Source: Streptomyces sp. NBC_00370 (GTDB lineage Bacteria; Actinomycetota; Actinomycetes; Streptomycetales; Streptomycetaceae). From it: a stretch of 64,000 nt of DNA. The stretch's first letter is position 1. The number at the start of each line of letters is the position of its first letter. The notes beneath the pieces were generated by a model, which worked only from the letters and a program-made list of their open reading frames with translations, ran no database searches and was not told the origin of the DNA. The stretch covers positions 868,001 through 932,000 of the forward strand of contig NZ_CP107968.1 of NCBI RefSeq assembly GCF_036084755.1, in the 5' to 3' direction. Both the position numbers and the translations under genes were made by a program. Shown here one piece after another: positions 7,384 through 16,774 of this stretch.

Positions 7384-8847
7384 TCAGTCCCCGGGGCCCT
7401 CCGGGGCGACCGACGGCTCCTCCGGCGGTTCCGGGGTGATCGGCAGGCACACCTCGAACCTGGTGGTGCCCGGCTCCGAGTAGACGCGGATGTCGCCGCC
7501 GTGCTTGTTGACGACGATGCGGTGCGAGATGTCGAGGCCGAGGCCCGTGCCCTCACCGACGGCTTTCGTGGTGAAGAAGGGCTCGAAGATCCGCGGCCTG
7601 ACCTCGGGCGGGATGCCGGAGCCCGTGTCGATCACATCGACGAGCACCCGGTCCGGCTCCTTCCTGGTGCGCAGGGTGAGCGTGCCCGTGCCATCCATCG
7701 CGTCGAGGGCGTTGTGGATCAAGTTGGTCCACACCTGGTTGAGTTCGGCGCCGAACGCCCGGATGCCCGGCAGGTCGGGGTCGTAGTCCTTGACCACCTT
7801 CACGCCCTGGGGGATCTTCGCCTGGAGCATGGTGAGCGTGGCGTTGAGCAGGGCGTGCACGTCGACGGTCTGTTGTGCGGCGCGGTCGAGCTGGGAGTAC
7901 TGCTTGGCCGCCCCGACCAGACCGGAGATCCGGGTCACCGCGTCGTCGATCTCGCCCATCAGCAGTTCGGTGTCGATGGTGTACGCGATCCAGCGCACGG
8001 CCGAGTCCAGATAGGCCTCGCCGACCGTGTCCTCGACGGTGGCCAGCCAGGGGACGCTGATGCCGCCCGCCGCCATCGCGGGCGCGAGATCCCAGGCGCC
8101 CGCCACGCCGTGCTCTTCGAGCCAGTCGGCCAGTTCGTCCTCGGCGTCGGCCGCGCCGAGCGCGGTCTGCGGCGGCGCGGCTGCCGCCTGTTTCACCGCC
8201 GCGTCCTGAAGTTCCACCAGGCCGTGCAGCCGGGTGCCGTCGACCCGGCCGTCGGCGATGAGGGCGAGCTTGTGGCGCATGCCGGCCACCCGGTCGCGCA
8301 GCGCAGCCGTGGCCCTGACGGCGGAGGCCGCCGGGTTGTTCAGCTCGTGGGTGAGGCCGGCCGACAGTGAGCCGAGGGCGATCAGCCGCTCCCGCTCCCC
8401 GACGATGGTGTTGGCGGCGCGGGTGCCGAAGAACAGCCCCTCCAGCAGATGCAGCGCCATCGGGAACCACTCGCGGATCGCCGTGGCGAACTCGTCGGCG
8501 GTCAGCACGAAGAACGTCGCGTCGCTGACGGCCCGCAGTGTGTTGGCGTACAACTGCTCGACGCGGTCGCCGAGATACGCCTGCATGGCGCCGCTGTAGA
8601 CCCCGCGCTGGTCGGTCCTGCTGACCTCGATGTCGTCGCCGTGCAGCCGCCGGTTGAGCGAGACCGCGCCGCTCAGCAGGACGAAGAAGCAGGTCGCGGG
8701 CTCGCCCTCGGCGTAGACGACGCTGCCGCCCGCCCGCTCCTCGACCTTCCCCCGCTCGGACAGCCACACCAGTTGGTCCTCGTCGAGGGCCTCGAACAGG
8801 AACAGGGTGCGCAGCTCTTCCGGACTGAGCCGGACGGTGTCGGTCAC
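7384..8847 (-). CDS. cNMP-binding-domain sensor histidine kinase
   Basis: GTG 8847 has GGAGG just upstream and overlaps the stop of the reductase gene as GTGA, so the two are translationally coupled. The 487-residue soluble protein has a cyclic-nucleotide-binding/Crp-like sensor (about 12-130: LFLFEALDEDQLVWLS, AEGEPATCFFVLLSG), a HisKA-type phosphoacceptor LSAGLTHELNNPA with H167, a long helical linker, and a C-terminal HATPase (NQVWTNLIHNALDAM, DTGSGIPPEV, GTGLGLDIS). It lacks membrane segments, so it senses an internal ligand. The obvious partner is the receiver domain at the start of the upstream gene. Confidence 0.92.
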   Translation of the reverse strand: MTDTVRLSPEELRTLFLFEALDEDQLVWLSERGKVEERAGGSVVYAEGEPATCFFVLLSGAVSLNRRLHGDDIEVSRTDQRGVYSGAMQAYLGDRVEQLYANTLRAVSDATFFVLTADEFATAIREWFPMALHLLEGLFFGTRAANTIVGERERLIALGSLSAGLTHELNNPAASAVRATAALRDRVAGMRHKLALIADGRVDGTRLHGLVELQDAAVKQAAAAPPQTALGAADAEDELADWLEEHGVAGAWDLAPAMAAGGISVPWLATVEDTVGEAYLDSAVRWIAYTIDTELLMGEIDDAVTRISGLVGAAKQYSQLDRAAQQTVDVHALLNATLTMLQAKIPQGVKVVKDYDPDLPGIRAFGAELNQVWTNLIHNALDAMDGTGTLTLRTRKEPDRVLVDVIDTGSGIPPEVRPRIFEPFFTTKAVGEGTGLGLDISHRIVVNKHGGDIRVYSEPGTTRFEVCLPITPEPPEEPSVAPEGPGD

Positions 8848-10502
8848 TGTGCCTCCAGATAGCGGTGGACCAGCGAGATGGCCATCGCGCCTTCGCCCAC
8901 GGCGGACGCGACGCGTTTGAGCGAGGTGGCGCGGACGTCTCCCGCCGCGAAGACACCGGGCACGCTGCACTCCAAGTGGTACGGGTCGCGGGGCAGTTGC
9001 CAGGACGCGGGGCGCCTGCCCGCAGCGACCAGGTCGGGTCCCGTGAGGACGAAGCCGCGGTCGTCGCGCTCGACCACGCCGTCCAGCCATTCGGTGCGGG
9101 GTTCGGCGCCGATGAAGACGAACAGCCAGGACGTCTCGACGGTTTCCGTGTCGCCGGTTCTGGTGTCCCTGAGCGTGAGCTGCTGCAGGTGGTCGCCGCC
9201 CTTGCCCTCGACCACCTCGGTCCAGGGGTGCACGACGACGTTGTCGATGTCGCGGAGCTGGTCGATGAGGTAGCTGGACATCGACCGTACGAGATCCTCG
9301 CCGCGGACGAGCAGATGCACCCGGCGCGCGTAGCGGGAGAAGTAGACGGCGGCCTGTCCCGCCGAGTTGGCGCCGCCCACCATGTACACGTCCTCGCCGG
9401 AGCAGGTGTGCGCCTCGGTGACGGTGGATCCGTAGAAGACCCCGGCGCCGGTGAACTCCTCAAGGCCCGGCGCCGTCAGCCTGCGGTAGGAGACCCCGGT
9501 GGACAGCACGACGGTGTGGGCGGTGATCGAGGTGCCGTCACCGAACCGCAGCACCCGGCCCGAGCCGGGCGCCTCCATGGAGATGACCTCGCGGGTGGAG
9601 AGGATCTCGGCGCCGAACTTCGTCGCCTGCCTGCGGGCCCGCTCGGTGAGCTGGGCACCGGAGACCCCGTCCGGAAATCCGAGGTAGTTCTCGATGCGCG
9701 AGCTCTGGCCGGCCTGGCCGCCGGTGGCCTGGCGCTCCACCAGGACCGTACGCAGTCCCTCGGACGCGCCGTAGACGGCGGCGCCGAGTCCGGCGGGCCC
9801 CGCGCCGACCACGACGAGGTCGTAGAAGTCGGAGGTGGGTGTGGTGGTGAGGCCGACATGGGCGGCGAGCTGGGCGTCGCTCGGCGCCATCAGGGACGCG
9901 CCGTCGGACGTGATCACCAGCGGTACGTCGCCCTCGGCGGCCCCCGCGGCGTCGAGCAGCCGCCTGCCCTCGGGCTCGTCCGCCTGGAGCCAGCGGTACG
10001 GGACCAGGTTGCGGGCGAGGAAGTCGCGTACCGCGAAGGAGGGCGCCGACCAGCGGTGTCCCACCACCCGGGTCTCGGTGGCCGAGGGGTCGGGGGTGGC
10101 GAGCCAGAGGTCGAGCAGCCCGTCGATCACCGGGTAGAGGTTCTCCTCCGGCGGGTTCCACGGCTTGAGCAGGTAGTGGTCGAGGTCGACCACGTTGATG
10201 GCGTCGATGGCGGCGCCGGTGTCCGCGTACGCTGTGAGCAGCACCCGCCGGGCGAGCGGGAACAGGTCCATCGCCGCTTCCAGGAACTCGATGCCGTTCA
10301 TCTTCGGCATCCGGTAGTCGGCGAGGATGATCGCCAGCTGGTCCCCGCGCAGCTTGATCTCGCGCAGCGCCTCCAGCGCGTCCTCACCGGAGGCCGCGCG
10401 GACGACCCGGTAGCGCTCGCCGTAGCGCCGCCGGATGTCGCGTGCGACGGCTCTGGAGACCGCCGGATCGTCGTCGACGGTCAAGATCGTCGGGTTGACC
10501 AT
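8844..10502 (-). CDS. Fusion of response-regulator receiver domain with thioredoxin-reductase-like flavoprotein
   Basis: The 552-residue product starts at ATG 10502 (GGGG-rich site upstream). Residues 1-130 are a receiver domain: acidic DDD at 10-12, phosphoacceptor D62 in [12 protein letters not shown], conserved K113 in LLKPW. A linker resembling a ligand-less thioredoxin/glutaredoxin-like region (about 150-230) follows, then an FAD domain [13 protein letters not shown], an NAD(P) domain [14 protein letters not shown], and AAGDVR near the end. The redox CxxC of thioredoxin reductase is absent: its position reads GSTV (G358-V361). The protein therefore cannot use the classical dithiol mechanism. 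Its 4-base overlap with the kinase gene suggests that phosphorylation of D62 controls flavoprotein activity. Confidence 0.93.
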   Translation of the reverse strand: MVNPTILTVDDDPAVSRAVARDIRRRYGERYRVVRAASGEDALEALREIKLRGDQLAIILADYRMPKMNGIEFLEAAMDLFPLARRVLLTAYADTGAAIDAINVVDLDHYLLKPWNPPEENLYPVIDGLLDLWLATPDPSATETRVVGHRWSAPSFAVRDFLARNLVPYRWLQADEPEGRRLLDAAGAAEGDVPLVITSDGASLMAPSDAQLAAHVGLTTTPTSDFYDLVVVGAGPAGLGAAVYGASEGLRTVLVERQATGGQAGQSSRIENYLGFPDGVSGAQLTERARRQATKFGAEILSTREVISMEAPGSGRVLRFGDGTSITAHTVVLSTGVSYRRLTAPGLEEFTGAGVFYGSTVTEAHTCSGEDVYMVGGANSAGQAAVYFSRYARRVHLLVRGEDLVRSMSSYLIDQLRDIDNVVVHPWTEVVEGKGGDHLQQLTLRDTRTGDTETVETSWLFVFIGAEPRTEWLDGVVERDDRGFVLTGPDLVAAGRRPASWQLPRDPYHLECSVPGVFAAGDVRATSLKRVASAVGEGAMAISLVHRYLEAQ

Positions 10503-10665
10503 GCCACCACCCCTGAACTGGTCGTCTCCTCGATGCGCCCGGGCATCCCAGACTACGCCGGGACGCCTCGGGACGGGCCGGGAACGGGGTGCGGCCGGGG
10601 CGGGGCCGGGGAATGGCGCAGCCGGGCGCACTGTTGTCATGGACATCCAAGGAAGGGAGCAGGCC

Positions 10666-10788
10666 ATGAAGGTTCGCCAGTCGTTGCGGTCCCTGAAGTC
10701 CAAGCCGGGGGCGCAGGTCGTCCGCAGGCGGGGCCGCGTCTTCGTGATCAACAAGAAGGACCCCCGGTTCAAGGCCCGCCAGGGCTGA
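10666..10788 (+). CDS. rpmJ: Ribosomal protein L36, zinc-independent (C-minus) paralogue
   Basis: A 40-residue basic protein [13 protein letters not shown]...[12 protein letters not shown], matching L36 of the 50S subunit. It contains no cysteine, so it is the zinc-independent form; bacteria with both forms use this one when zinc is scarce. ATG 10666 has GGAAGGGAG 6 bases upstream; an in-frame ATG at 10639 is less likely. It stands alone, not in a ribosomal operon. In other actinomycetes such paralogues are controlled by Zur, but I see no convincing AT-rich Zur palindrome in the GC-rich 160 bases upstream. Confidence 0.92.
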   Translation: MKVRQSLRSLKSKPGAQVVRRRGRVFVINKKDPRFKARQG

Positions 10789-10854
10789 GAACGCGACCGC
10801 CGGACGGTCCCCGACCGATGTGCGGGGCGGCGGTCCGCGGGTGAGACTCGGTGG

Positions 10855-12690
10855 ATGGAGGCCGAGGACTATCTGCCGATCGCCGAGCACGGCCTGATCG
10901 GTGACCTGCGCACCGCCGCGCTGGTCGGGACGGACGGCCGGGTGGACTGGTTCTGCGCCCCCCGGTTCGACTCCCCCAGCGTCTTCGCCTCGCTGCTGGA
11001 CGCCGGCAAGGGCGGCTACTGGGAGATCGCCCCGTCCTGCCAGATCGCCAAACGGCACCAGTTCTACTTCCCGGACACCAACATCCTGGTGACCCGGATG
11101 CTCACCGAGGACGGCATCGTCGAGATCCAGGACTTCATGCCGGTCCTGCGGGCCCACGACAGCGAGCACCGCCAGCGGCTGGTGCGGCGGGTGGTCAACG
11201 TACGGGGCCGGATGCGGATGTCGGTGCGCGTCGCGCCGCGCATGAACTACGGCCGCGACCGGCACACCCTGACCCGGGTGCCGGACGGTGTGGTGTTCAG
11301 CGGAGAGACACTGTCCCTGTCGGTCCGCTCGACGGTGCGTCTGGACGTCGAAGGGGACGACGCGTACGGCGAGTTCGAGCTGTCCGAGCGCGAGACGGCG
11401 CTGTTCGTGCTGGAGGCGGCGGCCGACGGGGCGGACTTCCCCGAGGAGGCCGTGGGCCCCGAGGCCGCGGAGGTGCTGTTCGACGCGACGGTGGCGTTCT
11501 GGCGCCGCTGGCTCTCCCAGTCCGGCTACACGGGCCGCTGGCGCGAGATGGTGCACCGCTCGGCGCTCACCCTCAAACTGCTCACCCACGAACCGACCGG
11601 CGCCGTCATCGCCGCGCCGACGCTCGGTCTGCCCGAACGGATCGGCGGGGGCCGCAACTGGGACTACCGGTACGTGTGGATCAGGGACGCGGCGTTCTCC
11701 CTCTACGCGCTGCTGCGGTTGGGCTTCACCGACGAGGCCGAGGCCTTCATCGGATGGCTGACCGAGCGGCTGCGTACGGCGACCGACCGAGGCGCCGGAC
11801 CGTTGCGGGTCATGTACTCCATCGACGGCGACGCGCACCTCCCCGAGGAGGTGCTCGGCCATCTGGAGGGGTACCGGGGCTCGTACCCGGTCCGCACCGG
11901 CAACGACGCGAGCGGCCAGCGCCAGCTGGACATCTACGGCGAACTGATCGACTCGATCTATCTGTTCAACAAGCACGGCGGCGGAATCTCGCACGAGGCC
12001 TGGACGGATCTGTGCGAGATCCTCGACTGGCTGATGGACAACTGGGACACCGCAGACGAGTCCATCTGGGAGACCAGGGCCGGCCGGCAGCACCACACCT
12101 ACTCGCGGCTGATGTGCTGGGTGGCCGTCGAGCGCATGATCAGGATGGCCCGGCAGCGCGGGCTCCCCGGGGACCTCGGCCGCTGGACAGAGGTGCGCGA
12201 CCGGATCTACCACGCGGTCATGTCGCGCGGCTGGGACCCGGTGGCCCGCACGTTCGTCCAGCGGCTGGGCGCCGAGCCCGACGGGGAGGTGGAGACCATC
12301 CTGGACGCCTCGGCCCTGCTCATGCCGATGGTCAAGTTCATCTCCCCCGCCGACCAGCGGTTCCACTCGACCGTCGCCGCGATCCGGGACAGTCTCGTGG
12401 CGGACAGCCTGGTCTTCCGCTACGACCCGGCACAGGCGCCGGACGGTCTCGACGGCACCGAGGGCACGTTCTCCATCTGCTCGTTCTGGTGGGTGGAGGC
12501 GCTGGCCCGCTCGGGTGACGTGGAAGAGGCGCGGGTGGCGCTGGAGAAGATGTTCACCTACGCCAACCACGTCGGACTCTACGCCGAGCAGATCGGTATG
12601 ACGGGCGAGCATCTGGGCAATTTCCCGCAGGCGTTCACCCATCTGGCACTGATCAGTTCGGCGATCAACCTCGACCGCGCGATGGGCTGA
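10855..12690 (+). CDS. GH15 family glycoside hydrolase (glucoamylase/trehalase-like)
   Basis: A 611-residue cytoplasmic protein. The N-terminal segment YLPIAEHGLIGDLRTAALVGTDGRVDWFCAPRFDSPSVFA is diagnostic of the GH15 group found across actinomycetes, with a beta-sandwich domain (to about residue 210) and an (alpha/alpha)6 barrel after it. The barrel carries GGRNWDYRYVWIRDAAFSLYALLRLGF and, near the end, GTEGTFSICSFWWVEAL, which holds the usual catalytic-base glutamate. Mycobacterial relatives hydrolyse trehalose; others act on alpha-glucans, so the substrate here is uncertain. No signal peptide. Its stop is 10 bases before the palindrome of the MFS gene. Confidence 0.88.
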   Translation: MEAEDYLPIAEHGLIGDLRTAALVGTDGRVDWFCAPRFDSPSVFASLLDAGKGGYWEIAPSCQIAKRHQFYFPDTNILVTRMLTEDGIVEIQDFMPVLRAHDSEHRQRLVRRVVNVRGRMRMSVRVAPRMNYGRDRHTLTRVPDGVVFSGETLSLSVRSTVRLDVEGDDAYGEFELSERETALFVLEAAADGADFPEEAVGPEAAEVLFDATVAFWRRWLSQSGYTGRWREMVHRSALTLKLLTHEPTGAVIAAPTLGLPERIGGGRNWDYRYVWIRDAAFSLYALLRLGFTDEAEAFIGWLTERLRTATDRGAGPLRVMYSIDGDAHLPEEVLGHLEGYRGSYPVRTGNDASGQRQLDIYGELIDSIYLFNKHGGGISHEAWTDLCEILDWLMDNWDTADESIWETRAGRQHHTYSRLMCWVAVERMIRMARQRGLPGDLGRWTEVRDRIYHAVMSRGWDPVARTFVQRLGAEPDGEVETILDASALLMPMVKFISPADQRFHSTVAAIRDSLVADSLVFRYDPAQAPDGLDGTEGTFSICSFWWVEALARSGDVEEARVALEKMFTYANHVGLYAEQIGMTGEHLGNFPQAFTHLALISSAINLDRAMG

Positions 12691-12700
12691 CGCGAGGTCT

Positions 12701-12741
12701 GGTCAGCAAAATAGATGCGTGGTACACCTTATTTTGTGACC
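12701..12741 (+). promoter_or_regulatory. Long inverted repeat over the start of the MFS gene (candidate operator)
   Basis: GGTCAGCAAAATA (12701-12713) and TATTTTGTGACC (12730-12741) are inverted copies with a single-base offset, separated by 16 bases. It is an AT-rich island in GC-rich DNA. Both possible start codons of the exporter (ATG 12715, GTG 12736) lie within it, so a bound repressor would block transcription or translation. Exporter genes are often controlled this way by TetR- or MarR-type repressors, but none is adjacent. Confidence 0.5.
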
Positions 12742-14022
12742 GACAGTGAAGACACGTCAGCGACCGTCCAGGAGGCGGCGCACGGCGGCGCTCCCGGCGC
12801 GGTGAGCCCGTTCCGTCAGCCGAAGGCCGTGTGGGCGGTGGCGTTCGCCTGCGTGATCTCCTTCATGGGGATCGGCCTCGTCGACCCGATCCTGCCCGCC
12901 CTCGCCGACGGACTGCGGGCCAGCCCCAGCCAGGTGACGCTGCTGTTCACCAGCTATCTGGTGGTCACCGCCGTCGCCATGCTGTTCACCGGCTTCGTCT
13001 CCAGCCGGATCGGCGCCAAGCGCACGCTGGTCGCCGGGCTGATCCTGATCGTCGCCTTCAGCGCACTGGCCGGCGCGTCCGGCAGCATCGCCGGCATCGT
13101 CGGCTTCCGGGCGGGCTGGGGCCTGGGCAACGCGCTGTTCATCGCGACCTCGCTCGCGGTCATCGTCGGCTCGGCGAGCGGCGGCTTCGCCGGCGCCATC
13201 ATCCTGTACGAGACGGCGCTCGGCATCGGTATCGCCATCGGTCCGCTGCTCGGCGGTGAACTCGGCGGCATCAGCTGGCGCGGCCCGTTCTTCGGCGTCG
13301 CCGTGCTGATGGCGCTCGCCCTGGTCGCGACGCTCACCCTCGTACAGCCGACCCCGCCGCCCGCCCACCGGACGTCGGTGCTCGACCCGTTGCGGGCCCT
13401 GCGCCACCGCGGTCTGCTGACCATGGGGCTGACGGCGCTGCTGTACAACTGGGGCTTCTTCACCGTGCTCGGCTACGCGCCGTTCCCCATGCACCTCGGG
13501 ACCCATCAGCTGGGTTACGTGTTCACCGGGTGGGGCGTGCTGGTGGCGGTCTTCGCGGTCTTCGGCGCGCCCCGGCTCCAGGCGCGGCTGGGCATCGCCA
13601 GGGCGCTCTACCTCAATCTCGCGCTGTTCGCCGTCGACATCGCGGTCATCGCCGCCTTCACCGATTCGCGGACCACGCTGATCGTCGCCGTGATCGTCTC
13701 CGGCGCCTTCATCGGCATCAACAACACCATCACCACCCAGGCCGTGATGACGGTCGCCCCGGTGGAGCGTCCCGTCGCCTCGGCGGCCTACGGCTTCGTC
13801 CGCTTCATCGGCGGCGGTCTCGCGCCGTACGCCGCGGGCAAGCTGGCCGAGCACTACACCGTGCACGTGCCGTTCTGGCTGGGCTCAGGGGCCGTGCTGG
13901 TGGCGATCGGTGTGCTGGCGACGGGTCACTCGCTGCTGGCCGACGCCGAACGCACCCAGCAGGCGGAGGTCCGGCCCCCGGCGGAACACACCGGGGACCG
14001 GACCGTGGCGCAGGGCGGCTGA
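12736..14022 (+). CDS. MFS drug-efflux-type transporter
   Basis: A 12-helix major facilitator. The first helix holds ISFMGIGLVDPILPALADGL, followed by the loop motif TGFVSSRIGAKRTLVAG (motif A region) and GGISWRGPFFGVAVLMALALV in helix 6. Such proteins export small drugs by proton antiport in the inner membrane. GTG 12736 gives 428 residues; ATG 12715 would add 7. Neither has a ribosome site, and both are inside the palindrome 12701-12741, so the message may be leaderless. The long hydrophilic C-terminal tail is unremarkable. No regulator gene is adjacent. Confidence 0.85.
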   Translation: MTDSEDTSATVQEAAHGGAPGAVSPFRQPKAVWAVAFACVISFMGIGLVDPILPALADGLRASPSQVTLLFTSYLVVTAVAMLFTGFVSSRIGAKRTLVAGLILIVAFSALAGASGSIAGIVGFRAGWGLGNALFIATSLAVIVGSASGGFAGAIILYETALGIGIAIGPLLGGELGGISWRGPFFGVAVLMALALVATLTLVQPTPPPAHRTSVLDPLRALRHRGLLTMGLTALLYNWGFFTVLGYAPFPMHLGTHQLGYVFTGWGVLVAVFAVFGAPRLQARLGIARALYLNLALFAVDIAVIAAFTDSRTTLIVAVIVSGAFIGINNTITTQAVMTVAPVERPVASAAYGFVRFIGGGLAPYAAGKLAEHYTVHVPFWLGSGAVLVAIGVLATGHSLLADAERTQQAEVRPPAEHTGDRTVAQGG

Positions 14023-14050
14023 GCCCGGCGCGCTCCGCGGGACCGAACGG

Positions 14051-16774
14051 TCAGGGAGTGATACGGAAGGCGTCGATCATGCCGACCGAGGTGCTCTTGT
14101 TGACCACCTTGATCGTGTGCGAGCCGCCGGCCAGACCGGACTTCTGCCAGACGACCTGCTGCGCCTGTCTCGCCCCTGAGACGTACAGATCGACCGTGCC
14201 CTGCAGCGCGTTGTCGAGATAGACGTCGACCTTGCCCATGTCACCGTTGCGCTCGGACAGGTACTGGATGCCCGTGCCGGTGAAGGTGTACTGGGCCGTC
14301 GCACCCACCACCGTGCTGTGGTGCGTGTCGTCGTTGTAGTCGCCGTAGCCACGGGCGCTGGTGCTGTACCAGTTGCTGTCGTAGGTCACCGCCGAGTCGT
14401 TGACCATCGGGTTGGCCGTCTTGCCGATGCCCAGCGTCGAGTTGGTGCCGGCCAGGGTCTTGGCGTCCTGGTTGGCGGTCCCGGTCAGCGTGGTCGCCGA
14501 GTAGCCGCTGAGCGGCTTGGCCGTGCGCTCCACGACGTACACGGTGTTCGCCGCCGTGGTGAGCTTGAACTCGGGGTCGCTCGTGGTCAGTACGGTCGAG
14601 TTGTCCGACGCCTTGCGGACCCGGACCTGCTGGTTGCCCCACGGGTTCACGATCGTGGTGCTGTTGCCGTACTGGCTCTTGAGCCCGACGTACTTGACCT
14701 CGCCGGCCTCACGCTCGGACGACACGGTGAAGCCGCCGCTCGCCTGGAGGGTGAACTTGCCGACGAAGCTCGAATCGGACGGCACGGCGGGGAAGACCCT
14801 GATCTTCCCGTTGTACGACTGGAGCAGCGACTCGTTCATCGCCGACAGATGCACACCGAAGTACTCGAACACACCGTTGGTGTTGTCGGTCAGACCGTTG
14901 GGGTAGGTCTGGTACTTCTTCAGCATCGTCTTCATGCCGTCGAACGTCTGGTTCCCGAGCCCCAGCCGGGCCGCCTGGACCGCGTCGTTCGCCCACACGT
15001 TGCCGTACGGGAAGGGCCGGGCGTTCCAGGTGTTGACGGCCTTCTGCTGGTCCGGGTAGCCGATCCCGGTGATGTTGTACGGCCAGATCAGCTCGGACGC
15101 GACGTTCTCGTTGTTCCGCGTCTGGGCGATCGGCGGGGTGTGCGGCAGATAGGTGTTCGCGTCCGAGGGGTAGGCGATCAGGTTGTCCAGGACCTTCTGC
15201 CACTGCGGGACGAGCGACGCGTCCTGGCCGAGGTCCTTCGCCGTCTGGATGGCGATCGGGAACAGGCTGCGCACGGCGGCCAGGTCGGTGATCGCGTTGG
15301 GCACGTTCCAGTACGTCTCGTGCGAGTTGGACGACGCGACGTAGTACTTGCCCGAGCTGTCGACCGACAGCATCTGCGTGTAGAACTTCGCGACCTCGCG
15401 CATGAACGGATAGGCCGTGTTGCGCAGGTAGTTGCTGTCGTTGGTGTACTTGTACTGCTGGTACATGTTGAACGCGGCCTCGTAGCCGGTCGACCAGATG
15501 TTCTTGGTGTAGTCACTGCCGACGGTGCCGCGCGCGTTGCCGTCCCAGCCCATGGTCTCCGGGACCCAGATGCCGTCGACGTTGTACCGGGTCTTGGTGT
15601 ACGCCTTGAGCGTGTTGAAGTTCCGGCTGTACAGGTTGTTGAAGGTGTTCATCACGTCGGCGTGGTTGGACGCGAGGAACGAGTTGTAGACGTCCCGTTG
15701 GTTCCAGTACCAGTACGCGTTGCTCCACTTGGTGTTGTCGCCGGTGGCTCTGAAGTCACCGTTGATGAAGTGGAACGGGTAGTTGGCGAACCCGCCTGCG
15801 GCGATCATGTACGTGCCGAGGTAGTAGGCGTTCTCCATGTAGTCGGCGTCGCCGGTCGCGTTGGAGTACTGCACGAACGACTTCTGCCAGAACGAGTGCC
15901 ACCAGTTCTGATAGCTCGTCAGGGTCGAGGCGTATCCGGTGCTCTTCACCGAACTCAGCGCGCTCTTGGCCGCGTTGACCGAGTTGTGGTCCGACGCGTT
16001 CAGCCGGGTGCTGGTGGTGAACCAGATGGTGTAGCTGCTCGACGGCGTGATCGTCAGCCGCACGGTCTTGGAGTCGACGACCTTCGTGGTGAACGGCGCG
16101 CCTTCGACGGTCGCGGCGAGCGTGTAGCCGAAGTTGTTCGGGTCGGCCTGCCCCCTGCTGATTCCGGCGCCGGTCGAGTCGGCGTAGGTGGACACGTTCT
16201 TCCAGGTGTCCAGGTTGGGGACGTCACCGCTGTTGCCGAGCTGGCCCAGGTCCCACAGGCTCAGGTCGAGCGAGACGCTGGAGACGCCGCCGCGGGTGTC
16301 GTCGACATGGACACCCATCACCTCGGAGTTCGGCTTCCCCATCACCGTGACGGTGCGGTTGCTGTCGTACTTGGTGGTGAGGGTGCCGTTGTACATCGAC
16401 AGACGCTGCTGGAACGTGCTGTAGCCGGTGTCCATCGCGGGTGTGGTGTTGAGCTTGACGAGCCCCGCGCCGAACGCCGTCTGCTCCGACGCGTCGACGC
16501 CGGACACCTGCATCTTCAGACCGTTGTCGTTCCAAGCCATCGCACCGGTCTTGCCGTTACCCACCGTCAGACCGTAGTCGGGGTCGGTGTTGGGCCGGTT
16601 GTAGACGATGTCGTGCTTGGACAGGTACTTCGCGTAGTCGACGTTGAGCCCGCCCGTCGCCGAGTTGAAAGCGGCGTCGGTGGAGGAGGCGGACGCCGCC
16701 GGTATGCCGGCGAGGCCGCCGACCATACAGGCGGCGGCTATGGCGAGGGCGAAGAGTCGAGTGGGTCTTTTCAT
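14051..16774 (-). CDS. Secreted GH95-type glycoside hydrolase with C-terminal binding-like domain
   Basis: A 907-residue exported enzyme with a Sec signal (MKRPTRLFALAIAAAC..., cleavage near ASASS at about 30). The N-terminal domain has YGLTVGNGKTGAMAWND, matching the GH95 beta-sandwich opening; the (alpha/alpha)6 barrel includes NGDFRATGDNTKWSNAYWYWNQRD and NSHETYWNVPNAITDLAAVRSLF with E486 at the position of the GH95 general acid. GH95 enzymes are alpha-L-fucosidases or alpha-L-galactosidases acting by inversion. The last 150 residues (YNDDTHHSTVVG..., SHTIKVVNKSTS) form a jelly-roll domain often appended to such enzymes. Divergence of the catalytic region leaves the substrate uncertain. 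Its 275-base upstream gap should contain the promoter. Confidence 0.78.
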   Translation of the reverse strand: MKRPTRLFALAIAAACMVGGLAGIPAASASSTDAAFNSATGGLNVDYAKYLSKHDIVYNRPNTDPDYGLTVGNGKTGAMAWNDNGLKMQVSGVDASEQTAFGAGLVKLNTTPAMDTGYSTFQQRLSMYNGTLTTKYDSNRTVTVMGKPNSEVMGVHVDDTRGGVSSVSLDLSLWDLGQLGNSGDVPNLDTWKNVSTYADSTGAGISRGQADPNNFGYTLAATVEGAPFTTKVVDSKTVRLTITPSSSYTIWFTTSTRLNASDHNSVNAAKSALSSVKSTGYASTLTSYQNWWHSFWQKSFVQYSNATGDADYMENAYYLGTYMIAAGGFANYPFHFINGDFRATGDNTKWSNAYWYWNQRDVYNSFLASNHADVMNTFNNLYSRNFNTLKAYTKTRYNVDGIWVPETMGWDGNARGTVGSDYTKNIWSTGYEAAFNMYQQYKYTNDSNYLRNTAYPFMREVAKFYTQMLSVDSSGKYYVASSNSHETYWNVPNAITDLAAVRSLFPIAIQTAKDLGQDASLVPQWQKVLDNLIAYPSDANTYLPHTPPIAQTRNNENVASELIWPYNITGIGYPDQQKAVNTWNARPFPYGNVWANDAVQAARLGLGNQTFDGMKTMLKKYQTYPNGLTDNTNGVFEYFGVHLSAMNESLLQSYNGKIRVFPAVPSDSSFVGKFTLQASGGFTVSSEREAGEVKYVGLKSQYGNSTTIVNPWGNQQVRVRKASDNSTVLTTSDPEFKLTTAANTVYVVERTAKPLSGYSATTLTGTANQDAKTLAGTNSTLGIGKTANPMVNDSAVTYDSNWYSTSARGYGDYNDDTHHSTVVGATAQYTFTGTGIQYLSERNGDMGKVDVYLDNALQGTVDLYVSGARQAQQVVWQKSGLAGGSHTIKVVNKSTSVGMIDAFRITP

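Noticed and set aside
10384..12642. A 752-residue minus-strand open frame
   Set aside because: Antisense to the GH15 gene, running also into the L36 region; no coding features.
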